In this document: positions 25,977 through 35,521 of the stretch, piece by piece
How the letters are laid out: each line of letters starts with the position of its first letter
Position numbering within the stretch: position 1 is the first letter of the stretch
Program-made: the position numbers and the translations under genes
DNA from: Calothrix sp. FI2-JRJ7
GTDB taxonomy: Bacteria > Cyanobacteriota > Cyanobacteriia > Cyanobacteriales > Nostocaceae
Reading direction: 5' to 3'
DNA: 63,878 nt
NCBI GenBank assembly: GCA_019359675.1
Contig: JAHHGX010000021.1
Location: 1 to 63,878 of the forward strand
Notes under the pieces: generated by a model
The model's database searches: none
Told to the model about the DNA's origin: nothing
What the model saw: only the letters and a program-made list of their open reading frames with translations

Positions 25977-26789
25977 ATGAGTCAAGCAACGTTGGATGTA
26001 TTGATTGAAGTCACAGACTTTCCGGAGCTTTCTTACGATGAACAGCAAGAACGTGAACACCTCGAACGATTAGTGGAACGCGCGTTTTATGAGGCGGGGA
26101 AAGGACTACGTATTTTGCGTGATAAAAAACTATATCGCAGTACTCACAGGAGTTTCGAGGTTTACTGTCGTGAAAGGTTTGGATTTGAAAGGCGCCAACC
26201 GTACCGTCTAATTGAAGCTGCGGACGTAGTAGATAATCTCATAGAAATGTGTCCGACTCGGACACATCTCCTACCAACTAACGAATATCAAGTTCGGCCA
26301 TTGACCAAACTGGAAGCTTCTGAACAAAAGGAATGTTGGCGCCTAGCCGTAGAAGAAGCTGGAGGGAAATTACCATCTAATAACTCAGTCAAAAGCATTG
26401 TAGATAGAATACGAGAGAGGACTAAAATCCCAATACCTTACACCAAAGGTGAAGTATGTACAATTATTACCAAGGACAACCCAGAACTTAAAGGCAGAGG
26501 CGGGCATTGGTGTATCGTTAATAACGTATATGAATTTAGTTGTTCTGTTTTAAGTTGGGATGGAGAGTTTACGATGAAACCAGAGAACTTAAAGAGTTTA
26601 GATTTATTAGACTCGGATACCGCCGCAATGCAAGATTTATGTAGTCGGTTACGGCGCCTTAACAGCGTCAAAAAAATAGACGATATTGAACGCTCTATAC
26701 TCCAAGCAATGGGACGCCGGACTAAACCATTAACGCCAGTACAAGAGCAAGTTTTAGCTTTAATTGAAAAAGCATATGGGGTTGGGTAG
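25977..26789 (+). CDS. Cyanobacterial plasmid-type DNA-associated protein
   Basis: 270 residues. The segment GKGLRILRDKKLYRSTHRSF, then YCRERFGFERRQPYRLIEAA and NEYQVRPLTKLEASEQKECW, belongs to a family frequent on cyanobacterial plasmids and genomic islands. An HTH resembling that of ParB-like proteins lies around residues 55-80 and a basic VDRIRERTKIP segment follows. I infer DNA binding in replication, partition or regulation. The divergent XRE gene and operator fit such a control region. A good start ATG is at 25977, preceded by GGGGCGCCTGCGTT. Confidence 0.65.
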   Translation: MSQATLDVLIEVTDFPELSYDEQQEREHLERLVERAFYEAGKGLRILRDKKLYRSTHRSFEVYCRERFGFERRQPYRLIEAADVVDNLIEMCPTRTHLLPTNEYQVRPLTKLEASEQKECWRLAVEEAGGKLPSNNSVKSIVDRIRERTKIPIPYTKGEVCTIITKDNPELKGRGGHWCIVNNVYEFSCSVLSWDGEFTMKPENLKSLDLLDSDTAAMQDLCSRLRRLNSVKKIDDIERSILQAMGRRTKPLTPVQEQVLALIEKAYGVG

Positions 26790-26873
26790 ATGATGGCGCC
26801 GTAACAACGCACGTGCAGTTACGTCACCGTAGAAAAGTGCAGTAAGTATTTATGGCTTGCTTGTAGGAGTATT

Positions 26874-27293
26874 TTATTTACCTTGTTGAAGTAACTGTTT
26901 TGCTTGAAGTAGTTGAATTTCGTTCGTTAAACGATAATGTGTTACTTGTAGAAGTTGAAATCGAGTCATAACACCAGCTTGATTCCGTAGTGTTGCAAGT
27001 CTTTCCAACTCTTGAGCAATTTTCAATTGTTCTTCTCGTATTGCTATTTCTTGTGGTGTAATAATTGATGGAATTATTGAAGCGGTAGAAGGAAGACCAA
27101 CTACATCACTAATTGAACTGCCTGTTCGTATATTAGATGTTGATATAGTAGGTGTTAGTATTGGGGTTGGAGACGAAGTAACACTTGACTGTTGACTTTT
27201 TTGTAGGAGTATATTGTTACAAGCAAAAAGTAGGAAAGATAAACAAATAATAAATAATTTTTTGACTACGCTCTGATTTACCCCAGTAATCAT
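26874..27293 (-). CDS. Putative lipoprotein
   Basis: 139 residues. A basic N-terminus and the hydrophobic stretch KLFIICLSFLLFACNN end in a lipobox (L-F-A-C), so the cysteine near residue 25 is probably lipidated. It is followed by a Ser/Thr/Pro-rich linker (SSVTSSPTPILTPTISTS) and a charged coiled-coil-like helix (REEQLKIAQELERLATL). No enzymatic motif. Likely an outer- or inner-membrane-anchored structural protein of unknown role. Confidence 0.65.
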   Translation of the reverse strand: MITGVNQSVVKKLFIICLSFLLFACNNILLQKSQQSSVTSSPTPILTPTISTSNIRTGSSISDVVGLPSTASIIPSIITPQEIAIREEQLKIAQELERLATLRNQAGVMTRFQLLQVTHYRLTNEIQLLQAKQLLQQGK

Positions 27294-27496
27294 AAATAAT
27301 CCTCCAATATAAAAGCTATTCTGTTAGACATCTAATCTTTATATTTCAGCGTAAATGTTACTTATGCAAATTTTGTAGCATATGTTTTATTTGTAAGTGT
27401 TTGGCTGACTGCGGTTTTTGTAATAAGGCGCCAACATCATGAGCCTTAGCAAAAATGACCCATGTACTGATTCATTTTTGTTTTGTACACTATTTA

Positions 27497-27689
27497 GGGG
27501 TAAAAGTAGCAAGCGTGACATAAGCCGCCACGTATCTCTTAAAGTTTTTACAGAGCAAAGGTTACAGGACTAAAATGCGCTAACTAAAAGTGAAATTTGA
27601 GCATGGGCAAAAATTTTGGTGGAAGTATTGGGTAGCAATACTTCCAGCCTCCGCGTGGCGGTTCATAGCAGCTTCGTTACTTTTACGCC
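27497..27689 (+). mobile_element. 193-bp MITE, copy A
   Basis: Begins GGGGTAAAAGTAGCAAGCG and ends GCTTCGTTACTTTTACGCC; the ends are imperfect inverted repeats over about 35 bp. The interior holds the hairpin GGAAGTATTG / CAATACTTCC. It is flanked by TA on both sides, consistent with a mariner/IS630-type target. A nearly identical 193-bp copy lies inverted at 33476-33668. No coding frame is present, so transposition would need a transposase in trans. Confidence 0.85.
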
Positions 27690-27888
27690 TAGTTAAAGGA
27701 TTATTCGAGTTGTCTATACATTATCAAATTTTTAACTTCCCCAAGTTGTATGAGTATGGTCTTTTCTGATGAATCATTTAGTAGGATTGCTATAGCTAAA
27801 GGTAAATGCACGAGAGTGTTTTCTAGTTTCTTTGGTTCTAAGTTATGTAGCCACTTTCGCTTTCAACGTAAATTTCTATGTACCAGCT

Positions 27889-30800
27889 TCAGTTCGGCAC
27901 TGTTTCAAATGCTCCCAGAAGTTTTAAAGTAGACTTTTCTGCCTCTGTTAAACCTGTAACGCTAGTAATGTTCATATTTTCATAGGGTTTAAGTACCCTT
28001 AGTGTTTTCAAGCACTCACCACCTTTTATATCCCAAAGCTTTATCGTCTCATCTTCGCTGGCACTGGCTACAGTTTTTCCATCAGGATTAAAAGTAACTG
28101 ACCTTACCCAGTTAATGTGACCCAGCAAAATTTTGAGGCATTTTCCTGCATTGATATCCCATATTCTGACTGTATTGTCTTCGCTAGCACTAGCGAGTAT
28201 ATTATCTTGAGGGCTAAAAGTAATCTCCCAAACCCAGTTATTGTGCCCATCTAAGGTTTGCAAGCATTTACCTGTGCTTACACTCCATATTTTTATTGTT
28301 TTGTCGTCACTACCCGAAGCAATAGTTTTACCGTCACAGCTAAATGCAACTGAACGCACCATACCTGTATGACCGTGCAAATTGTGGATGCATTTTTCAA
28401 TGCTAAGGTCGCTGATATCCCATATTTTTATTGTTTGGTCGCTACTACAGGTAGCTAAAAGACCGTTAGGGCTAAAGGCAACTGACTGCACCCAATGACT
28501 ATGACAGTGTAATATTTTTAGACATTCTCCAGTATAAATGTCCCATATCCTTACAGTTTTATCTTCGCTGCCACTAGCTAAAATATTACCTTGAGGGCTA
28601 AAAGCAACTGATACTACTATTGTAGTATGACCATGCAAAGTATTTAGGCATCGCCCAGTGCGAATATCCCAAAGCTTTATTTTCTCATCATCGCCACTAC
28701 TAGCTAAAGTTTGACCATCGCGACTAAAAACAACTGATTTTAAGGTATTGGTATGTCCTTCAAATGCTTTTATACAATTTCCTGTATGAACATCCCATAC
28801 CCTTACAATCCTATCTACACCACCACTTGCTATTAGATTACCTTGAGGGTTAAAGCATACTGACCGTAACCAATTAACATTTCCTTCAAAAGTTTTTACA
28901 CATTGACCAGTGTCAACGTTCCACAGCTTTACTCTTTGGTCGTGACTACCGCTAGCTACAATACTACCTTGCGGATTAAAAGCTACTGACTTTAAAACGT
29001 TAGTATGTCCCTGTAAAGTTTTTATACACTGACCAGTATTAACATCCCAAAGCCTTAATGTTTTGTCATTGCTAGCACTGGCTATAATATTACCTTGCGG
29101 ATTAAAAGCGACTGACTGTACATCGTGCGTGTGCCCTTTAAGGATATGGTGGCATTTTCCAGTCTCAATATCCCAAAGTCTAACTGTATTGTCATTCCCA
29201 CCGCTGGCTAGAGTCTTGCTTTGTAGGTTAAAGGCAATCGAACGCACCATAGCAGTATGACCGTGTAAAGTATTAATGCATTGACCAGTATTAATATCCC
29301 ATAATTTAATTGTTTGATCTGCGCTGCCGCTAGCTGCAATACCATCAGGACTGAAAGCAACCGACGATATCCAACTAGTGTGTCCTTGCAAAGTTTTAAT
29401 AGATTGGTAAGTATTTATGTCCCAAATTCTTACCGTTTGGTCAGTACTACCACTAATTATTAGTTGACCATCAGAGCTAATGGCACCTGAAAGTACCCAT
29501 CCCGTATGACCTGTCAATGTTTTAATGCACTGACCTGTGTTTACGTCCCATATTTTTAATGTCTCGTCTTCGCTACTGCTGATTAAAATTTCACCGTTAG
29601 GGCTAAAAACAACCGATGTTACCCAATTAGTGTGTTCTCCTGTAAACAATTTTTGAGTGTCAGCAATGTTCCACAGACAAACATTGCCGCTAGTATCACC
29701 TGTAGCCAAGAATTTTCCATCTGGGCTGAATGCTACTGATAACACATTACCAAAAATTTTAGTAAAAACTGATTTAATTATATGCGAGTGTGCAAAATTA
29801 ATAGAGCGTAGGTTCTTACCTTGGAGGTATGCCTGCGAAATAATCAATCCAGAGAAATCATAATTATTTAGCTCTTTATTTAATTGACAAAACAAATTTA
29901 GGATGTTCCCTGCTAAATATCCTAATATTCGTTGAGATTGATTTTGTAAGGTTTGCACAAATACTATTAGTCGATTTTCAATATCAACATCTACTAAATT
30001 ATTTATAATCGGTTGAAGAATAAGGCGGGCTTGAGTTTCTCTAACATAATCTTTTGCAGTTGCTTTTATTAAAGCGTATTTGTTGAAGTTTTCAAACTTT
30101 TTATTTCTTATTTCTGAGCTAATTTTCTCTATCAGCTGGTCTGTTATGTACTCCATGACAACATTTTGTAAAGAAAATCCTCGTTCATCTCTTTCAATTA
30201 ATGAACGCCAACTTAAATACTCTAGGCTCTCTAGTAATTTTGCTTGGGTAATTAATGGTATTATATCATCACGTAATTCGTTGACTGAGACTGCCTCTCG
30301 ATTAATAGCAAGCCAATACATAACTGACTTTTCTAAGCCTGACAAACGATTAAGCTGTTGAGCTAGTAAAGCACGGATACCATTAAAAACAGATGTAGAC
30401 TGCGATAAAAATTCTGTAATGTTACCAGCAAATAAGTCTTTAATTGAGGTTGCAACAATTTTTAAAGCCAAGGGATTACCGCTATAGCGTTCAATAATTG
30501 CAAGTATTTGTTCTTCTTCTCCAGACAACCCCTGAAAATATATGATTTTTCGTGCTTCTGACTTTAAACCAACTAAACGTAAACTTCTAATGGGTAAAGC
30601 ATCGCTTTCAAGTGCTATTAATTCAATTGGTTTCTCACGGCTAGTTATCACGACACAACTTTTATGAAATAACTCACCAATTAGCTTAAGTAGATCTCCA
30701 TACTCTTGATAACCTTCGCGATATTGCCATAATTCATTACCTGTTTGTAGAATTGATTCAATGTTATCAAGTATTATTAAACATCGAGAGGACTGTAAAT

Positions 30801-31569
30801 GAGAAATTAATCGCTTTATCTTATCACTTGGAGTTTTTGGTAAATCTGTCTCTTGTTGATTTGATATAAATTTTATTAAGTCATCTAAAATCTTTTCTAG
30901 TGGTGGAGATTCGCGAATACTTCGCCAAATGACATACTGAAACTGATTTTGAATATTTTGTACTAGTTTGGCACATAAAGCTGTTTTGCCAATTCCCCCC
31001 ATTCCTAACAGTGCCACAAGTCGGCATTTTTCATTTACAATCCATTGCTCTAGCGTAGCTAATTCTTCATCACGTCCATAAAAATGAGTAACATCTGGGA
31101 CTTCTACCAAATCTTGATACCTTTCTGTTACCTCTTGCTTGCTTCTTACTTTTGCAGATATTTTCGCTTGCTCTTTAGACTTTCGTGTTCTCCGTTTTTC
31201 CCACTCTATCTCAAGCTGCTTAATATTCTCTTGTTTATCTTTAGACCAAAGCGAAAGCGTAAATTGCCAGTATCGTGAACCTTGCTGATTGGGGCGCCTT
31301 TCCAAAATCTCCAAAAAATCTTCTAAATAGCTAAGTGCTTCCCTAATGGCTTCAACAGATAGCTCTCCCTTCGTTAGTTCTTTTAAAGATTGTAATGTTC
31401 CCTTAACTTCAAGCTTTGGGTTAGAATTACACACTTTTTGCCATCGACATTTTTCTAAGCCACGATAATAATAACAATTATCAATTTCATCACAAGCATA
31501 AGCCACCACCGCCTCTAATAAAAGCTTAACTCGTTGTTCAACCGCAGGACCGTAGCTACGTTTTGGCAT
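27889..31569 (-). CDS. STAND NTPase: NB-ARC domain with 14 WD40 repeats
   Basis: 1226 residues. A helical N-terminus (about 1-160) of unknown type precedes an NB-ARC ATPase: Walker A LLGMGGIGKTALC near 190, Walker B CLIILDNIESIL near 260 and VVITSREKP. A helical linker follows, then 14 WD40 repeats from about 610 to 1205 (each ending like TLKIWDVNTGQC), enough for two seven-bladed propellers. The closing NITSVTGLTEAEKSTL is usual in cyanobacterial members. STAND proteins act as ligand-sensing switches, in signalling or phage defence. The N-terminal effector has no nuclease or TIR signature that I can see. The gene is bracketed by MITE copies and contains only one GGCGCC. Confidence 0.9.
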   Translation of the reverse strand: MPKRSYGPAVEQRVKLLLEAVVAYACDEIDNCYYYRGLEKCRWQKVCNSNPKLEVKGTLQSLKELTKGELSVEAIREALSYLEDFLEILERRPNQQGSRYWQFTLSLWSKDKQENIKQLEIEWEKRRTRKSKEQAKISAKVRSKQEVTERYQDLVEVPDVTHFYGRDEELATLEQWIVNEKCRLVALLGMGGIGKTALCAKLVQNIQNQFQYVIWRSIRESPPLEKILDDLIKFISNQQETDLPKTPSDKIKRLISHLQSSRCLIILDNIESILQTGNELWQYREGYQEYGDLLKLIGELFHKSCVVITSREKPIELIALESDALPIRSLRLVGLKSEARKIIYFQGLSGEEEQILAIIERYSGNPLALKIVATSIKDLFAGNITEFLSQSTSVFNGIRALLAQQLNRLSGLEKSVMYWLAINREAVSVNELRDDIIPLITQAKLLESLEYLSWRSLIERDERGFSLQNVVMEYITDQLIEKISSEIRNKKFENFNKYALIKATAKDYVRETQARLILQPIINNLVDVDIENRLIVFVQTLQNQSQRILGYLAGNILNLFCQLNKELNNYDFSGLIISQAYLQGKNLRSINFAHSHIIKSVFTKIFGNVLSVAFSPDGKFLATGDTSGNVCLWNIADTQKLFTGEHTNWVTSVVFSPNGEILISSSEDETLKIWDVNTGQCIKTLTGHTGWVLSGAISSDGQLIISGSTDQTVRIWDINTYQSIKTLQGHTSWISSVAFSPDGIAASGSADQTIKLWDINTGQCINTLHGHTAMVRSIAFNLQSKTLASGGNDNTVRLWDIETGKCHHILKGHTHDVQSVAFNPQGNIIASASNDKTLRLWDVNTGQCIKTLQGHTNVLKSVAFNPQGSIVASGSHDQRVKLWNVDTGQCVKTFEGNVNWLRSVCFNPQGNLIASGGVDRIVRVWDVHTGNCIKAFEGHTNTLKSVVFSRDGQTLASSGDDEKIKLWDIRTGRCLNTLHGHTTIVVSVAFSPQGNILASGSEDKTVRIWDIYTGECLKILHCHSHWVQSVAFSPNGLLATCSSDQTIKIWDISDLSIEKCIHNLHGHTGMVRSVAFSCDGKTIASGSDDKTIKIWSVSTGKCLQTLDGHNNWVWEITFSPQDNILASASEDNTVRIWDINAGKCLKILLGHINWVRSVTFNPDGKTVASASEDETIKLWDIKGGECLKTLRVLKPYENMNITSVTGLTEAEKSTLKLLGAFETVPN

Positions 31570-32115
31570 AGATCAAGTGCAAATATTTTTGACTTCATTA
31601 ATATTGTGGTAATTACTGACGGCTCTATTATAATTTAGTTTCAAAAATAACATCTATTAAATACCTGCCAATTATTCTTGAAAATCAGTACTAATTAGTA
31701 AGAAGCTTTTTCCTGCTTTAACCCCTCTACCTTGGCAGTTCTGTTGTAAAAAAAAGTTTTGACTCCCCCAAAGTTTATCTACCCCAAACTTGCCTCTAAC
31801 CCTTGCTGGTAAAAGCTTATATCCATTTTTATTTCAAACTTGAGGGGCTAACTATTCAAAGGATATGCTTTAACCATAATCTAACTGCCATGAATATAAG
31901 TATCAATATCATGACAGTGTATTTCTGTTGACCCATCTTTATGAGTATAAATGCTTAAGGTAAGTAGGAGACTTAACTTGTTAAGAGAGAAGTGCAAACC
32001 TTTAGTCTCTCTTCGTTTACGTTTAAACCTTACTTAACTGCCCTAATTACTCGAACTAATCATAGGTGAATGCCTAGCTGCATCTTCATTAACTAACAAT
32101 TACTGTGAGAAAACT
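31570..32115. other. Divergent promoter region between STAND gene and membrane protein gene
   Basis: 546 bp without a gene. A hairpin of 8 bp (AAGAGAGA 31983-31990, TCTCTCTT 32006-32013) may act in the leader of the 32116 gene. The rest is AT-rich; promoters for both divergent genes should be here. Confidence 0.4.
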
Positions 32116-33156
32116 ATGAACGAGCTACAAAATAACAATAGTCATGTAAACAATGCGGAACAAAGCAACAACTCCATTAATGAGATCAAACATCCTATAA
32201 CGGAACAAAGCAACAACTCCATTAATGAGATCAAACATCCTATAACAGAACAAAGCAACAACTCTATTAATGAGAGCGATCATCCTATAACTGCTGGCTT
32301 CAAATTTTTTTCTTACTTGCTAGAATCACCAGTTAGAACCAAGTATTCACTGTTATTTGGAACAAGTGTATTCATATTTATATGGTTGTTAATACTAACG
32401 TTTCTGATTGTTATGCGACCCAAAACAGTAAGTTTTGGAGATATTAAGCTTGATGCTGGAACAATTACGTTAAAGGATGAAGATAATACTAGTAAAACAT
32501 TAGTTTTAAATCCAAATGGTGGAACTGATAGTGCATGGGTAGACACCCAAATTCAAGTAGAAAAAGGAGACCATATAAAAATTAATGCTACTGGAAAAAT
32601 TAATTTGGCTGTAGGTAGACTGATCAATTCAGCTAAAGATGATATCCAGTTACAAACTCCTTGGGCAGACCCAGATGGTATATCTCCTAAATATGGAGAT
32701 GACCCTAATTACCCTGAAATCAAAAATTATAAAATTATGAAAAATCAACCCTTTGGTCAGTTGATAGCAGGAGTGAAAGGAAAAGATGGAAGCATCACTT
32801 TCTATGCTATTGGTAAAGAGAATGACTTTGTAGCAGATAAAAAAGGAAACCTTTTGCTAACAGTTAATGATATTTGGTTATCACCAGAAAATAAAGCTGC
32901 TTATCTTCCTCCTGAAAGCAATAGCGATTATTATAAAAATACCGTTTTTGATTCGATTTCTACCGATAGAAATACAGCTTTACAAAAAACATCAGGATGG
33001 AACGAAGAACAATGGAAGCAAGAGATACATAAACAGTATTTAATAAGGAAACGTAAATGGGATACCATCAAAAACGATAGAAATTACAGTTTGTGGTATG
33101 ACGATAATGTTGGTGCTTTTGCAGTTACGATATCTATCGAGCGTGTAAAAAATTAA
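32116..33156 (+). CDS. Single-pass membrane protein with extracytoplasmic lectin-like domain
   Basis: 346 residues. The cytoplasmic N-terminus contains three tandem copies of a 15-residue unit EQSNNSINEIKHPIT (DNA 32158-32292, 45 bp each). One membrane helix follows at about 76-100 (LFGTSVFIFIWLLILTFLIV). The outer domain has DSAWVDTQIQVEKGDHIKI and INATGKINLAV, a pattern of PA-IL/galactose-binding-like beta sandwiches. Such domains bind carbohydrates or cap surface receptors. Gene and STAND neighbour share a divergent promoter region inside the MITE-bounded segment, so they may have moved together; a functional link is not proven. Confidence 0.65.
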   Translation: MNELQNNNSHVNNAEQSNNSINEIKHPITEQSNNSINEIKHPITEQSNNSINESDHPITAGFKFFSYLLESPVRTKYSLLFGTSVFIFIWLLILTFLIVMRPKTVSFGDIKLDAGTITLKDEDNTSKTLVLNPNGGTDSAWVDTQIQVEKGDHIKINATGKINLAVGRLINSAKDDIQLQTPWADPDGISPKYGDDPNYPEIKNYKIMKNQPFGQLIAGVKGKDGSITFYAIGKENDFVADKKGNLLLTVNDIWLSPENKAAYLPPESNSDYYKNTVFDSISTDRNTALQKTSGWNEEQWKQEIHKQYLIRKRKWDTIKNDRNYSLWYDDNVGAFAVTISIERVKN

Positions 33157-33475
33157 TTGATCTTTATCAATCTTTTATACAAGCCCTAACACCATATAAG
33201 GGTGAAGCAATACGAACAAAGGCTGCTGCGCGCAGCCTAATAATATGCAAGTTTAATGTAATCTTACTGCTCTTCCATAACTTTGGTCAGAGAAAAATTA
33301 AACGGAACTTTCCCCCAAGCGAAAGAGCTAACTGTTGACCAGAGCGACTTTCAAGCTTTTTTAATTCGCTCTTACTGGGTACAAATTGCCAAAGGGTCTT
33401 GCGGAGCGAGTTTGAGGCGTTGACCCTCCGTTTTTTAGATTACCATAGATGTCCTAACATTTATCTGGCTTACAT
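33157..33475. other. Intergenic region with a GC-rich hairpin
   Basis: No gene. GGCTGC TGCGC GCAGCC at 33221-33237 is a 6-bp stem hairpin downstream of the membrane-protein gene; it lacks a T-run but may still help end transcription. The remainder holds no recognisable motif. Confidence 0.35.
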
Positions 33476-33668
33476 GGCGTAAAAGTAACGAAGCTGCTAT
33501 GAACCGCCATGCGGAGGCTGGAAGTATTGGGTAGCAATACTTCCACCAAAATTTTTGCCCATGTTCAAATTTCACTTTTAGTTAGCGCATTTTAGTCCTG
33601 TAACCTTTGCTCTGTAAGAACTTTAGGAGATACGTGGCGGTTTATGTCACGCTTGCTACTTTTACCCC
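33476..33668 (-). mobile_element. 193-bp MITE, copy B (inverted relative to copy A)
   Basis: Reverse complement matches copy A at 27497-27689 with only a few differences by eye and the same length. The internal hairpin is conserved. Flanking TA is not evident here. Copies A and B enclose 5.8 kb carrying the STAND and membrane-protein genes, forming an inverted-repeat-bounded segment. Confidence 0.85.
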
Positions 33669-33790
33669 TGCTAGTTTTTCGGTTTGCTTGTGAATAATTT
33701 GGATTATTTGTGAAGCATAGTTAGGAGCTTGCAGTTAATTTCTAAGTCGCTTAATTCTTCATCTTCAGTAGATTCTAAATTAGGGTCTTG

Positions 33791-33848
33791 TAGGTATTGA
33801 GTTAGGTCGAGGGGGAATATTATCTCCCTCGACCTAACTCGATACCTA
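33791..33848. repeat. Long hairpin, 23-bp stem
   Basis: TAGGTATTGAGTTAGGTCGAGGG (given here by position 33791-33813) pairs with 33826-33848 with one mismatch over 23 bp, around a 12-nt loop GGAATATTATCT. This stability is far beyond chance and lies in a gene-free gap with the MITE. Candidates are a processed small RNA, a strong bidirectional terminator or a small mobile palindromic repeat. Confidence 0.8.
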
Positions 33849-34037
33849 TTTAGTAGCGCATTCTTTTGCAACATGAACAAAAGGTGCCCAAATTTTACCG
33901 CTCTCTATATTGAGAGCTATAATTACATCTCTGACAATCTCTATATCCATCATATATTAAAGCGCAAATAGATGATTATGCTTTTAATATGCCCAAAATG
34001 ATGATAGATATTAACATTGCGGGTAAGAAGATGGCGC

Positions 34038-34532
34038 CTATTCTGAAATATTGATAACGGCGCCTTCTGGGAACCCGTTCCTCTTAAATTCATGCTCTAA
34101 CATATGGTCGCTGTCCAAGATGCCGTAATATTTAAGCTTCTTACCCATGTCTAGTACAAACTCTCTATTAAATACCACACCGAAGTACACGGCGCCTGCC
34201 AAGTCATCCTCTAAGGTGATATCAATTACATTATCCTCCTTATCTATTAACCAAGCATGTGCAATTGCGATATTAATATCATCGTAGATAAAATATCCTT
34301 CACAGTAATAGTAATCATCGTTAAACATTATTGCTTTAAAGCAGTTTTCATAACAAACTCGTTTCTTTCCTTTATGAGAAGTTAATTTTCTATTTGTAAA
34401 ACCTCTTCCTGTTTCAAGTACAAGACGCTCGATACTTTTATACTTATAATCTAATCTGGAACTTAATAATCTATCTAGTAAATCAGCTTGTTCGTTGAGT
34501 TTTTCTAGTAAGCGCGCGAGTCTCTCACTCAT
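34038..34532 (-). CDS. Hypothetical cysteine protein, tandem paralogue 1
   Basis: 164 residues. It is a clear paralogue of the next gene (34583-35065), with the same order: N-terminal helix LxxLLxKLxEQADLLD, CYENCFKAI near residue 60, CEGYF, then IAHAWLID near 95 and a VIDITLEDD stretch, then VYFGVVFNREFVLD. The Cys, His and Asp in order resemble a papain/transglutaminase-like triad; in this copy the Asp is in DITLEDD instead of DPTW. Phage-type proteins with this layout exist, but their role is unknown to me. The gene pair shows local duplication 50 bp apart. Confidence 0.6.
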   Translation of the reverse strand: MSERLARLLEKLNEQADLLDRLLSSRLDYKYKSIERLVLETGRGFTNRKLTSHKGKKRVCYENCFKAIMFNDDYYYCEGYFIYDDINIAIAHAWLIDKEDNVIDITLEDDLAGAVYFGVVFNREFVLDMGKKLKYYGILDSDHMLEHEFKRNGFPEGAVINISE

Positions 34533-34582
34533 ACTAATTAAATAATTATCAATACATAACTATTCTAGAATAAATTGAATTA

Positions 34583-35065
34583 TTAATTAATAACGGCGCC
34601 TTTTGGGAATCCTTCAATCTTAAACTTATGCTCCTGTCGGTAGTCACTCTCCAAAATACCGTACTCTTTAAATTTAGTTACGAAGTCAATCACGAAGTCA
34701 CGGTTAAAAGCGGCGCCGAAGTATACTACATTCGATGCATCTTGCCAGGTAGGGTCTACAACTTCCCCTTTATCATTGATTAGCCAAGCATGAGTAAATA
34801 CAAAGGTTACAATGTCATCACTAGCATATCCTTCACAATAAATCAAGTCTTGACGTTTTCTAATAATATTAAAGCAGTTCTCGTAACAATTCTTAGGAGT
34901 ACCTTTAAGTTTAGAATTCTTAGCTATAGTTAAATATGGTTTGCCAACTTCAAGAATAAGCTTTTCCATACTTTTATATTTATACATTGGATTTAAAGGG
35001 AACGAATCAATTAAATCTGCTCGTTCTTGAAGTTTATCTAGCAAGCGTGTAAGGTTATCACTCAT
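34583..35065 (-). CDS. Hypothetical cysteine protein, tandem paralogue 2
   Basis: 160 residues. Conserved with the preceding paralogue: CYENCFNII near residue 60, YCEGYASDD, TFVFTHAWLINDKGEVVDP with TW, and VYFGAAFNRDFVIDFVTK. Here the putative triad reads C, H, D in canonical form (C..., HAW, DPTW), so this copy is the better candidate for an active thiol enzyme. It is divergent from the gene at 35111. Gene order and small size suit a plasmid or phage accessory block. Confidence 0.6.
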   Translation of the reverse strand: MSDNLTRLLDKLQERADLIDSFPLNPMYKYKSMEKLILEVGKPYLTIAKNSKLKGTPKNCYENCFNIIRKRQDLIYCEGYASDDIVTFVFTHAWLINDKGEVVDPTWQDASNVVYFGAAFNRDFVIDFVTKFKEYGILESDYRQEHKFKIEGFPKGAVIN

Positions 35066-35110
35066 ATTAAAATATAGTACAATGAGTAGAAGTATAGATA
35101 ATTGTTAAAT

Positions 35111-35515
35111 ATGAAGCAAAACTATTTTATTATATTTGATACAGCAGAAGGCGCCTATCTTTGTCTCACACCTGACGGCAATGCAATACTTACATACTCA
35201 ACGCATAAAGAAGCTAGAGATGTTTTTGAACTATATTATCAAGAATGCCACGAACACAATGAATCTATAACTTGGTCTACTAGCGCAACACTGCACTGGA
35301 TGATATTAAAACCTTTTGTAGTAGCTCTTGATGCGAGCTTATCCCCTGTAGAAGTAGTAAATATGTTATCAAACTTGGCGCCTGACCCAACAGTATATTC
35401 TTTACGTAGTACAGTAGTACGTACAATTCAAGGGCTTAAAGTTGATTTGAATACCTGCCGTCAGTATGAAATTTCACAGGTTAGGTTGATTGTAGAAAAG
35501 GCGCCTGCAATGTAA
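35111..35515 (+). CDS. Hypothetical protein, 134 residues
   Basis: Unrecognised; starts MKQNYFIIFDTAEGAYLC. The ATG at 35111 is used instead of the TTG at 35102. Mixed alpha/beta, soluble. Three GGCGCC sites fall inside the frame and each encodes Gly-Ala or Ala-Pro, showing the motif is tolerated in real genes. No operon partner on this strand. Confidence 0.5.
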   Translation: MKQNYFIIFDTAEGAYLCLTPDGNAILTYSTHKEARDVFELYYQECHEHNESITWSTSATLHWMILKPFVVALDASLSPVEVVNMLSNLAPDPTVYSLRSTVVRTIQGLKVDLNTCRQYEISQVRLIVEKAPAM

Positions 35516-35521
35516 ATCTTG

